Part shown: positions 27,855-35,270 of the stretch, in pieces
Layout: each line of letters opens with the position of its first letter
Position numbering within the stretch: the first letter of the stretch is position 1
Source: Verrucomicrobiota bacterium
Lineage (GTDB): Bacteria > Verrucomicrobiota > Verrucomicrobiia > Opitutales > Opitutaceae
DNA length: 64,000 nt
Assembly (NCBI GenBank): GCA_028293545.1
Contig: JAQGOP010000012.1
Span: 62,001 to 126,000, forward strand
Direction of reading: 5' to 3'
Made by a program: the position numbers and the translations under genes
Notes under the pieces: model-generated
The model's database searches: none
What the model saw: the letters and a program-made list of their open reading frames with translations, nothing else
Told to the model about the DNA's origin: nothing

Positions 27855-27871
27855 GCAGGCGGCCCGCCTGC
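27855..27871 (+). terminator. GC-rich palindrome after the ferritin-like gene
   Basis: GCAGGCGGCCCGCCTGC is a perfect 17-base palindrome with a one-base centre, starting two bases after the stop of the ferritin-like gene. It could form the stem of a terminator, although no T-run follows. Confidence 0.45.
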
Positions 27872-27894
27872 TTGGGGGATCGAACTCCCGGTCC

Positions 27895-28056
27895 ATTTTA
27901 ACAGAAGGCAACGAAGGAAACGAAGAGGTGCAGGTTCGCGTAATCGATCGTGCCCTTGGCGTCTGGATTCCGAACCCCCAGGCACAGTCGTAAAGGGCAC
28001 CAACGATAACGCTGACCAGAACCGCTTCGTTAACTTCGTTACCTTCTGTTCAAAAT
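27895..28056. repeat. Long inverted repeat with CAGAAGG/AACGAAG arms
   Basis: The arms are 27895-27925 (ATTTTAACAGAAGGCAACGA and on) and 28025-28056 (its near reverse complement, ending ACCTTCTGTTCAAAAT), about 31 bases each with a 99-base loop. Each arm contains a short direct repeat AACGAAG. No coding potential is seen. It fills the gap between the ferritin-like gene and the convergent PolX-like gene. Confidence 0.75.
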
Positions 28057-28089
28057 CCGAAAGTTCACCGTGGCGCTACGTTTTTCCCA

Positions 28090-28115
28090 GAGGCGGGTCG
28101 GAGACCGCGCCCTAC
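28090..28115. repeat. 26-bp gene-end repeat, copy 1
   Basis: The 26 bases from GAGGCGGGTCGGAGACCGCG to CCCTAC are identical to 60537-60562. Both copies abut the 3' end of a minus-strand gene; here the stop of the PolX-like gene (28112-28114) is inside the repeat. The sequence is itself a short imperfect hairpin (GGCGCGGTC/GACCCGCC). Confidence 0.75.
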
Positions 28116-29797
28116 GCTACTTTTCGGATCGCTTTGCGGAGCTGCGGCCACGTCAGGCAGTTGAGGATATCGGCTTTTTCCAGCCCGGCCCGCCGGGCTT
28201 GGTCGATGCCGCAGCGCATGAACTCCAGGTCGTTGATGTGATGGGCGTCCGTCGAGATCGCGATCTTGACGCCGGCTTCGTGCGCCATGCGCGCATGTTC
28301 GGCGGAGAGGTCGAGCCGGTCCGGGCTGGCGTTGATTTCAAAAAAACAGCCGCGCTCCTTGGCGTGGGCGATCACGCGCTCCATCTCCAGTTCGTAACCG
28401 GGCCTCCGCAGCAACAGGCGCCCGGTGGCGTGGCCGAGGATCGTGAAATGGGGGTTATCCATCGCGCGCAACACGCGCGAAGTCTGCTCAGCTTTGCCCA
28501 ACGCGAAGCGCGAGTGGATTGAGCACACGGTGTAGTCGAGTGCGGCGAGAAGATCGTCGGGATAGTCGAGCGAGCCGTCGGCGAGAATGTCGACCTCCGC
28601 CGATTTCAGAATGCGGATCCCGCGCATTCGTTCGTTCAAGCGATCGATGACCTTGACCTGTTCCCACAGCGCCTCCTCCGAAACTCCGCGGGCGATGCGC
28701 AAGCTCTGGGAATGGTCGGTGATGCCGAGGTACTGGTAGGACTTCGCCCGCGCCGCCTCCGCCATCTCTTCGATGCCATGGGCGCCGTCGCTGGAGGTGG
28801 AGTGCGCGTGTAATTCACCGCGGATTTCCCTGAGCGTCACCAAGTCCGGCAGCGCGTCGCGCGCGGCGAGCGTCACTTCGTCGCGCCCCTCGCGCAGCTC
28901 CGGCTCGATATAGGCGAGGCGCATCGCGCGATACACCTCGGCCTCGGTGGGATAGGATGCCTTCGGATCGGTGAGGGCCGGCAATGCCCCTGGCGCCTCG
29001 TTCAGTTTTTGGAGATGAGCCTCGGCGCCGGTGGTGACGAGCAAGCCGACGCCCCACTTGCGCGCAGGGGCGGATTCGATCTTCAGCCTCAACCCGGTGG
29101 GCAACTTGAACTCCGCGCGGTTTTCGTCGGCTTTGACAAGCTCGGTGCGACCGCCGTACCGCTGGAGTTTCGCGACCACTTCATCGAGCCGATCGGTTTC
29201 AATGAGGAAGGAAATTTCCGCGACGATCTCGACCCGCCGGCGCATGGTGCCCGTCGACTCGGCCCGGCGTGCCCCGCAGGTTTCCACCAGGTATTTCCCC
29301 AAGGCCTGGGCGACAGGGTCGGCGTCGAAGAGGAGCATCGCCTGCTTTTCCGACAGGCCTTGCGTCAAATACTGCGCGAGCCGGAAGCCGAGCTTTTCAC
29401 GGACCCCGGCATCGGCGAGTTTCCGGCGGAGTTCCGCGAGGGTGCTGATCCCAAGTTTTTTGTATGCGCGCAGGACGCGCTTGGGATCGAGGTGCGGGTG
29501 ATCATTGAGATCGACCAGTTCGGCCGAGCTGTTGGCGCGCAGCGTTTCGAGTTGCTGGAGGTTGCCGGTCTGGACGATCTCGCCGATGGCGGCGGCGATA
29601 GCCTTGCCGATGCCCGGATATTGCGTGAGGTCGGCGCCGGCCCGGACCCGTTCGTCGACGCTTTCGGGCAAAGTCGTAAGCGTGTCAGCGGCGATCCGAT
29701 ATGCTTTCACCTTGAATGGATTCGCCCCTTGGGCGCCGAGCAGCTGGGCCAGGCTGCGCAGCCGTTGGGCGATCTCGACATTGCTGAGCATGGCCAT
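28112..29797 (-). CDS. PolX-like protein with degenerate polymerase site and intact PHP domain
   Basis: A 561-residue homologue of bacterial family X DNA polymerase/3'-5' exonuclease. The helix-hairpin-helix region (YPGIGKAIAAAIGEI) is present. The nucleotidyltransferase palm is altered: where active relatives have GS-RR and VGDxDxLV, this protein has GTMRRR (183-188) and VAEISFLI, so the first two metal-binding Asp are Glu and Ser, and the third, in the expected VDLR strand, is replaced in GLRLKIESA. The C-terminal PHP metallo-domain is complete (LHAHS at about 329-333, GITDHSQ, SAEVDIL, SIHSRF, GHATGR, INASPDRLDL, STDAHH). It probably acts as a PHP nuclease or phosphatase rather than a polymerase. 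Stop lies in a short genomic repeat. Confidence 0.88.
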   Translation of the reverse strand: MAMLSNVEIAQRLRSLAQLLGAQGANPFKVKAYRIAADTLTTLPESVDERVRAGADLTQYPGIGKAIAAAIGEIVQTGNLQQLETLRANSSAELVDLNDHPHLDPKRVLRAYKKLGISTLAELRRKLADAGVREKLGFRLAQYLTQGLSEKQAMLLFDADPVAQALGKYLVETCGARRAESTGTMRRRVEIVAEISFLIETDRLDEVVAKLQRYGGRTELVKADENRAEFKLPTGLRLKIESAPARKWGVGLLVTTGAEAHLQKLNEAPGALPALTDPKASYPTEAEVYRAMRLAYIEPELREGRDEVTLAARDALPDLVTLREIRGELHAHSTSSDGAHGIEEMAEAARAKSYQYLGITDHSQSLRIARGVSEEALWEQVKVIDRLNERMRGIRILKSAEVDILADGSLDYPDDLLAALDYTVCSIHSRFALGKAEQTSRVLRAMDNPHFTILGHATGRLLLRRPGYELEMERVIAHAKERGCFFEINASPDRLDLSAEHARMAHEAGVKIAISTDAHHINDLEFMRCGIDQARRAGLEKADILNCLTWPQLRKAIRKVA

Positions 29798-29893
29798 CGT
29801 GGATCCGTTCGAAGCACAGACTCGGGAGGTCGCGAAAGTTCCGCGTGAGATGGCACCAGAGTTGGGTGGTTAGCCCGTAAATCCGGGGTTCTG

Positions 29894-29920
29894 ATTCGTG
29901 TTCATTCGTGTCCATTCGTG
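29894..29920. repeat. Three tandem ATTCGTG decamers
   Basis: ATTCGTG occurs at 29894, 29904 and 29914 with exact 10-base spacing, in the 188-base gap between the divergent PolX-like and WYL genes. The 10-base period puts each copy on the same DNA face. It may be a regulatory site or one of the dispersed repeats of this genome. Confidence 0.6.
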
Positions 29921-29985
29921 GTTAAAAAACTCCGGAGATCCGTGGTTGGGATTGCGTTCGTGGTGGGATGGGGGAGGAAATCGGC

Positions 29986-31095
29986 ATGGCTGAAAAACGT
30001 CCGCTGCCCAGTTCACGCCCGCCGCTGGCGCGCATGCTGCGGATCCATGAGATCCTGCACGACGGGCGGGAGACGAACTGCACGAAACTCGCGGCGCAGC
30101 TCGAGGTTTCGACGAAGACGATCATGCGCGACCTGGCGTTCATGCGCGACCAGCTCGACCTCCCGACGGAATACGATCCGCAGACGTACTCGTGGCGCTA
30201 CACTTACCCGGTCAAGAATTTCCCGACGGTCCAGATCAGCGAGGGGGAGCTGCTCGCCTTGCTGGTGGCGCGCAAGGCGCTCGAACAATACCAAGGCACG
30301 CCGTACCACGACCAACTGGCGCACGCGTTTGAAAAACTGTCGTCGGGATTGAACGACCAGATCAGTTTTTCGCCGACGGGCACGATGGGGAATGTCTCGT
30401 TTCACCAGGCGGGCTTGGGAAAGTCGGACCTGAAGCTCTTCGAAAAACTCGCGCGGGCGGTGAATGAATCGAAGGAGGTGAGCTTCGACTACCGGAAACC
30501 TCAAGGTGCGCAGGCGGAAGCACGGCGCGTGCAGCCCTATCATTTGGCGAACCGTGAGAACGCGTGGTACCTCGTCGGTTTCGACCTGGAGCGAAACGCC
30601 CTGCGCAATTTCGCGCTCGCGCGCATGAAGTCCCTCGCGATCGGCGAGAGGAAGTTTGTGCGGCCGGCGGATTTTTCGCCGGAGAAACATTTTGGGAAGG
30701 CGTTCGGGGCCTTTGTGGGCACCGGGGATTTTCGGGTGACGGTGCGCTTCGATGCGCGCGCGGCCGACCAAGTGCGGGAGCGCTTCTGGCATGAATCGCA
30801 GGAAACGATCGACCTGCCGGACGGGCGTCTCGAGTTCACTGTCCAGCTGGGAGGCCTCGACGAAATCCTGCGCTGGATCCTCGGCTGGGGCGATCAGGCG
30901 GAAGTCATCGCGCCCGAGGAATTGCGCCGTCTCGTGCAGACGCACGCCGAAGCGATGAGCGCCCGTTATCGCTCGCGGGCAGACGATCCCGGGGTACCAC
31001 GAAATTCGAATCGGCGCAGATCAAGCCCTGTGGGCAAATCCGATCAGGCGGCGGTGGCGGGACGACCGAAGACGGCGGGGACGAGCTCGGAGTAA
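29986..31095 (+). CDS. WYL-domain transcriptional regulator
   Basis: About 369 residues. An N-terminal winged helix-turn-helix (RMLRIHEILHDGRETNCTKL, then AAQLEVSTKTIMRDLAFMRD) is followed by a WYL ligand domain (FDYRKPQGAQAEARRVQPYH and NRENAWYLVGFDLERNALRN) and a WCX-like C-terminal part. Such regulators respond to nucleic acid or nucleotide ligands and often control DNA-repair or defence genes. A start at 29968 is also open, but the ATG at 29986 is preceded by GGGGGAGG at good spacing, one of the few Shine-Dalgarno motifs here. The last 52 bases overlap the convergent gene at 31044. Residues after about 335 look disordered. Confidence 0.85.
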   Translation: MAEKRPLPSSRPPLARMLRIHEILHDGRETNCTKLAAQLEVSTKTIMRDLAFMRDQLDLPTEYDPQTYSWRYTYPVKNFPTVQISEGELLALLVARKALEQYQGTPYHDQLAHAFEKLSSGLNDQISFSPTGTMGNVSFHQAGLGKSDLKLFEKLARAVNESKEVSFDYRKPQGAQAEARRVQPYHLANRENAWYLVGFDLERNALRNFALARMKSLAIGERKFVRPADFSPEKHFGKAFGAFVGTGDFRVTVRFDARAADQVRERFWHESQETIDLPDGRLEFTVQLGGLDEILRWILGWGDQAEVIAPEELRRLVQTHAEAMSARYRSRADDPGVPRNSNRRRSSPVGKSDQAAVAGRPKTAGTSSE

Positions 31096-31520
31096 ATCAG
31101 CGATCGACGGGTGCGTGAGGCGGGACGGATGGGCGAGGGGCGTTCGCCGAGGATGCCAACCAGGCGCTGGCGGAGGCCTTCGACACGTTGCCCGGAAATC
31201 CGCCAGTCGGCGCCGTCGGGATGGTGCCATTGGAATTCGAAGGTGGATTTGGCGCCGCCGGTCCCAAAATCGACGACCGGGAAACCTTCGAGGGAAAGTT
31301 CGTTGAAGATCTCGAGCCCGCTGGTGAGCAGGCGGGATTCGTCGACGCAGACGAAGCAGCGGACGAGCTGGCCTTTTTTCTGTTCGCCGAGCGCGAGGCG
31401 AACTTCGCAGTCGGGGGAAGCGTAGGTGAGTTCGTCGAAGACCTCGTGGGCGCGGAGGCCGTGGAAGGCGAGGGCGGTGCGGAGCTTGGCGAGGGCGGGA
31501 GGGTGGGCAGCAGTGATCAT
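31044..31520 (-). CDS. Hypothetical protein
   Basis: About 158 residues from the ATG at 31520 (MITAAHPPALAKLRTAL); the frame also extends to 31553. The composition is globular and balanced (CEVRLALGEQKKGQLVRCF, FNELSLEGFPVVDFGTGGA, FEFQWHHPDGADWRISGQRV), unlike the arginine-rich shadow frames elsewhere, which argues it is real. No family or motif is recognised. It converges on and overlaps the 3' end of the WYL regulator by 52 bases. Confidence 0.6.
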   Translation of the reverse strand: MITAAHPPALAKLRTALAFHGLRAHEVFDELTYASPDCEVRLALGEQKKGQLVRCFVCVDESRLLTSGLEIFNELSLEGFPVVDFGTGGAKSTFEFQWHHPDGADWRISGQRVEGLRQRLVGILGERPSPIRPASRTRRSLIYSELVPAVFGRPATAA

Positions 31521-31727
31521 GGGAGGAGGTAGGTTGCGAAGTTCTGCCCACACTATCGCATCACGGGTGCGACATCGGCTGTCCTACCCCAAAAGTTTTC
31601 AAAGAATTCCGGCTGAGGGCAGAGCGTGTCATCACCGACGCGCCGAGCGGCCCGTTTCAATTAAACGCCGACGGAGCCGGGCAGCGCCTTGCGGAGAAGT
31701 CGCCCGACCCGCGGCAAGGGCGGATCG

Positions 31728-34316
31728 TCAGGATCCAACGGGTGCTAACCTGTCGAAACGCAGCACCACGCGGTTTTCGGCGCGCGATTCGGGAAGGGAG
31801 ACGGTGAAACGCGCTTCCCAATCGTTCAGGCCGGCGGGATCGATCAGGACTTGGGCGATGCGCCAGGTGATGCCACCGGCGCCGCCTTCCGCGGGTTCCT
31901 CGTCGATGTGCGTGTTGAGCGCGGAACGTCCTTCGGGATCCAGGCGGAAACGCTCGCGCGCATCGAAGTATGCGGCGAACTCGTGCTCGACGCGGCGAGA
32001 TTCGGCCAGCTGGGCGGCTTCGCTGCTGTCCTCGTTTTCGCTCGCCGTGGAGACGAAGCCGGCCCGCGCGTTTTCCCAATCGCGGGCCGCGGCCTGCTGC
32101 AGGAAACCGAGGATGGCGGTGCGCACGAGGCGTTTGAAGGCGACGAGGTCGCGCGTGAGATCGTAGCTCGCAGGACGCGCGGGTTTGTCGGAGGCGTCGG
32201 CGGCGACAAACTCGGGATTTCGCAGCCGTTCCCATTCGTCCAGGAGGCTGGAATCGATCCCGCGGATGAGTTCGCGAAAGTACTCCTCCATTTCGAGGAC
32301 GGCCTCGGTCTTGGCGGAATCGGGCACGGTTTGCGCGAGCACTTTCCAGACCTGCATCAAGTGGCGCAGCAGCAGCCCTTCGCTGCGTTCGAGGCCGTAT
32401 TCGCGCACGTAGTCGGCGAAGGAGAGGTAGCGCTCGAACATTTCGCGCGCGATGGATTTGGGCCGCACGTTTTCCTGCTCGATCCAAGGATGCGCGGCGG
32501 CGAAGGCGTTGAAAGTCTCGTAGAGAAACTCGCGCAGGGGCTTCGGGTGCTCGACCTCCTCGAGCTTGGCCATGCGCTCTTCATAAGGAATTCCGGCGGC
32601 CTTCCATTCCTCGATCTTGTTGGTTTTTTCCCGGTCAACCTGGCGGCGCAGGATCTGGTCGGGGTCCTCGACGATTGCCTCGCAGAGCGTCAGCACGTCG
32701 AAGGGATAGTCCGGCTGTTCGCGATCGAGCTGGGGCAGCGTGTCGATGAGGTAGAGCGAGAGGGCCTGGTGCAGGGAAAAATCGTCCTGCAGCTCCAGGT
32801 TGACGCGCAATCGCCGGCCCGAGGGTTGGCGGGGAATGAACTCGACGATCTTCCGATCGAGGAGCGCGCGGAAAAGCTGCCAGGCGCGTCGGCGAAGGGC
32901 GGTCTTGCGCGCCGGGCGTTCATGGCTGTCGGCGATGAGCCGGCGCATGGCGAGGCAGCCGTCGGCGTCGCGGCTCAGGACAAGCAGGAGCATGCCGTGC
33001 GAAACGTCGAAGCGGGAAACGAGTTCCTCCGGCGGGGCGGTTTTTAGCCTTTCGAACGTGCGTTCGTCCCAGCCCACGGCGCCTTCCGGCAGCGACTGCT
33101 TCGCCTTTTTCTTTTTCTTCGGGTCGGCGGCGGCTTTCGCCTCGGCGCGCTTGTTCTCGATGGCATGCTCGGGCGCCTGCGCGATCACATAGCCCTGGGC
33201 GTCGAAGCCCGCGCGGCCGGCGCGGCCTGCCACCTGGCGAAAATCCCGGACGCGGAGGATCGCGGCTTTTTGCCCGTCGTATTTCCAGAGCTGGGTAAAC
33301 AGGACGGTGCGGATCGGGACGTTGATGCCCACGCCGAGTGTGTCGGTGCCGCAGATGATCTTGAGCAGGCCTTTTTGTGCGAGCTGCTCGACGAGGATGC
33401 GGTATTTCGGGAGAAGCCCCGCGTGGTGCACGCCGATGCCGTGCCGGAGCCAGCGTTTCATTTCCTTGCCGTAAGGGCTGTTGAATTTCACGCGCTCGAG
33501 TGCGGTCGCGAGAACGGCTTTCTCTTCCTTGGTGCAGACCGCGAGGCTCATCAGCGCCTGTGCGCTCTCGGCGGCGGCGCGCTGGGTGAAGTGGACGAGG
33601 TAGATGGGCGCGCGTTGGTCGGCGAGGAGCTCGGTGACCCGTTCCGCCAACGGCGTCTCGGAATACTCGTAGGCGAGCGGCACGGGCCGCCGGTCGCTCC
33701 GCACGGTGAGGGTGGGGACGCCGGTGAGCCGGGTGAGGTCGCGCTCGAAAAAATCGGTCGAACCCAGCGTGGCGGACATGAGCAGGAAGCGCGATTGCGG
33801 CAGCGTGAGCAGCGGGACCTGCCACGCGTAGCCACGCTCCGGGTCGGCGTAGTAGTGGAATTCGTCCATGATCACCGCGGCGACGCCCGCTTGGTCGCCG
33901 CGGGTAAGCGCGATGTTGGCGAGGATCTCGGCGGTGCAGCACAGGATCGGGGCGCGCGGGTTGACGGAGGCGTCGCCGGTCATCATGCCGACGTGCTCCG
34001 GCCCGAAGTCGCGGCAGAGCGCCAGGAATTTCTCGTTCACCAACGCCTTGATGGGGCAGGTGTAGACGGAGCGTTCGCCGGCGCAGAGCGCTTTGAAATG
34101 AAATGCGAGCGCGACGAGCGATTTTCCCGAGCCGGTTGGGGTGTTGAGGATCACGTTCCTGCCGGCGAAGAGTTCGAGGATCGCCTCTTCCTGCTCCGCG
34201 TAGAGGGTGAGGCCTTTTCCGGCGATGGCCGCGAGAAAACGGTCGAGCACTGCGTCCGCATTCGGCGATCCCGGGAGCGGGGCGAGGGGAGCGGACGTGG
34301 GCGGCGGCAAAGACAC
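31728..34316 (-). CDS. Ski2/Lhr-like DEAD/DEAH helicase with DUF3516-type C-terminus
   Basis: An 862-residue superfamily 2 helicase. Motif I is NTPTGSGKS, motif II is DEFH, motif III is SAT in LLMSATLGS, and motif VI is [28 protein letters not shown] is the Ski2-type motif V. After the RecA domains and a Lys-rich insert ([18 protein letters not shown]), the C-terminal half matches the DUF3516 region found with bacterial Ski2-like helicases. RNA unwinding or turnover is likely by analogy. No partner nuclease is adjacent. Confidence 0.88.
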   Translation of the reverse strand: MSLPPPTSAPLAPLPGSPNADAVLDRFLAAIAGKGLTLYAEQEEAILELFAGRNVILNTPTGSGKSLVALAFHFKALCAGERSVYTCPIKALVNEKFLALCRDFGPEHVGMMTGDASVNPRAPILCCTAEILANIALTRGDQAGVAAVIMDEFHYYADPERGYAWQVPLLTLPQSRFLLMSATLGSTDFFERDLTRLTGVPTLTVRSDRRPVPLAYEYSETPLAERVTELLADQRAPIYLVHFTQRAAAESAQALMSLAVCTKEEKAVLATALERVKFNSPYGKEMKRWLRHGIGVHHAGLLPKYRILVEQLAQKGLLKIICGTDTLGVGINVPIRTVLFTQLWKYDGQKAAILRVRDFRQVAGRAGRAGFDAQGYVIAQAPEHAIENKRAEAKAAADPKKKKKAKQSLPEGAVGWDERTFERLKTAPPEELVSRFDVSHGMLLLVLSRDADGCLAMRRLIADSHERPARKTALRRRAWQLFRALLDRKIVEFIPRQPSGRRLRVNLELQDDFSLHQALSLYLIDTLPQLDREQPDYPFDVLTLCEAIVEDPDQILRRQVDREKTNKIEEWKAAGIPYEERMAKLEEVEHPKPLREFLYETFNAFAAAHPWIEQENVRPKSIAREMFERYLSFADYVREYGLERSEGLLLRHLMQVWKVLAQTVPDSAKTEAVLEMEEYFRELIRGIDSSLLDEWERLRNPEFVAADASDKPARPASYDLTRDLVAFKRLVRTAILGFLQQAAARDWENARAGFVSTASENEDSSEAAQLAESRRVEHEFAAYFDARERFRLDPEGRSALNTHIDEEPAEGGAGGITWRIAQVLIDPAGLNDWEARFTVSLPESRAENRVVLRFDRLAPVGS

Positions 34317-34693
34317 CCGATCACCACGACCGAGCGAGTCGGAGGTGACAAGGGATGAGTTGAGGTGGAACGCGTTGCCGAAGACCCTGAGCCGGTCGGA
34401 CAGGAGCGACTCGGCTTGGATCGAAAACGTGGACTGAGCGCCCGGAGAATTCTCCTTGAGTGGTCTCCGGTTTTACGGGGGAAAATGCCGGGTCGACTCC
34501 CGGCTGCCGAACAAATCCATTAAGTTAGTCCGAGTTGTTTTCTCGCCTGAGACCAAGCCAGGCCCTTCTTGGCACCATGCGAGCGATCGCGGCGTTGAGG
34601 TCGCGCAGATCCTCCCGCTCGTTTTCTCCCTCGCGCAATGAAGTCGGCTCTGTCTTCGCCCGAAAGGAGGAAGACTTCGTACTAACGGGGCTT

Positions 34694-34837
34694 TTAGTCG
34701 CGGTAGGCATCTTTACGGTCCTTTACGTAGTAGACGGTGATAAGGTCTTTTTCCAAGGTGGAGAGGACGCGATAAGACACGTAGATGCCGGGGTTTCTAG
34801 GAGCCCGGTCAATCAAGATCTCGTCTATGCCAAGCAT
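34694..34837 (-). pseudogene. Fragment resembling the C-terminus of a RelE/ParE toxin
   Basis: A 47-codon frame reads RAPRNPGIYVSYRVLSTLEK and then ITVYYVKDRKDAYRD. The spacing and ending (YR then a hydrophobic strand, then R-x-x-x-YR) resemble the last third of RelE/ParE toxins. A stop lies just upstream and no N-terminal half is found in any frame, so it is probably a remnant. A 61-residue frame overlaps its end by 17 bases in toxin-antitoxin fashion, but is not recognisable as an antitoxin. Confidence 0.35.
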
Positions 34838-34970
34838 CTGCACAATTTAGTGCGTCGGTGGCTTATTTCGATCCGTTTAACCGCTAATCTTCGCTGAGGA
34901 TCGCTAATCCGGATGGCTGGGAACGAGTGTTTCTCGTCGGGTACGTCGGACACGCCGAAATACCGAGGAC

Positions 34971-35014
34971 GATCCGAGGAAGATTATTTCCGAACCTGGG
35001 CCTTTCCTCGGATC
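34971..35014. repeat. 11-bp perfect inverted repeat
   Basis: GATCCGAGGAA at 34971-34981 and TTCCTCGGATC at 35004-35014 are exact reverse complements with a 22-base loop. It lies in the gene-poor interval, with no neighbouring gene start close enough to call it an operator. Confidence 0.55.
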
Positions 35015-35155
35015 GGCTCCTGTAGAAATCGGGATCGATGTTCGAATCCGCTGTGATCAGCGAATTCCGCGGGAAAACTTTGACTCCGCTTGAGTGGGAT
35101 TCAGCCGTAACGCCGGAGCAGGGAGGCCGCCTGCGCTACTTCAAACCTCGGAGTG

Positions 35156-35270
35156 TTGGCCGCAAAAAGGCGCAAACTTCCGGGGCTTCGAATCAAAATT
35201 TCCGCGCGCTTATAAGCGCTCTCAAATCGTCTTCGCAGCCCCGGAAAATTTTGCGCTTCTTTGCGGCTAA
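35156..35270. repeat. Dispersed hairpin element, copy 2 (inverted)
   Basis: A 115-bp element, TTGGCCGCAAAAAGGCGCAA to TTTGCGGCTAA, that is the near reverse complement of the core at 27010-27124 and of the same length. It folds on itself into a long hairpin. The right flank (35271-35335) also matches copy 1's left flank in reverse (TTTCGTGGGTT, TATTTCGTGG). The stop codon of the MoaE-MoeB-rhodanese gene (35267-35269) lies inside the element. Confidence 0.8.

Larger units (their letters stand above)
34317..35155. other. Gene-poor decayed interval
   Basis: About 840 bases with lower GC than the neighbours and no convincing intact gene. It contains a short RelE-like fragment (34694-34837), a possible 61-residue frame overlapping it on the same strand (34525-34710, not recognised), a GGAGAATTCTCC palindrome at 34444-34455, an 11-bp inverted repeat at 34971-35014, and repeat-like text such as CGCTAATC at two nearby sites (about 34868 and 34902). 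It reads like old mobile or toxin-antitoxin debris. Confidence 0.5.
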
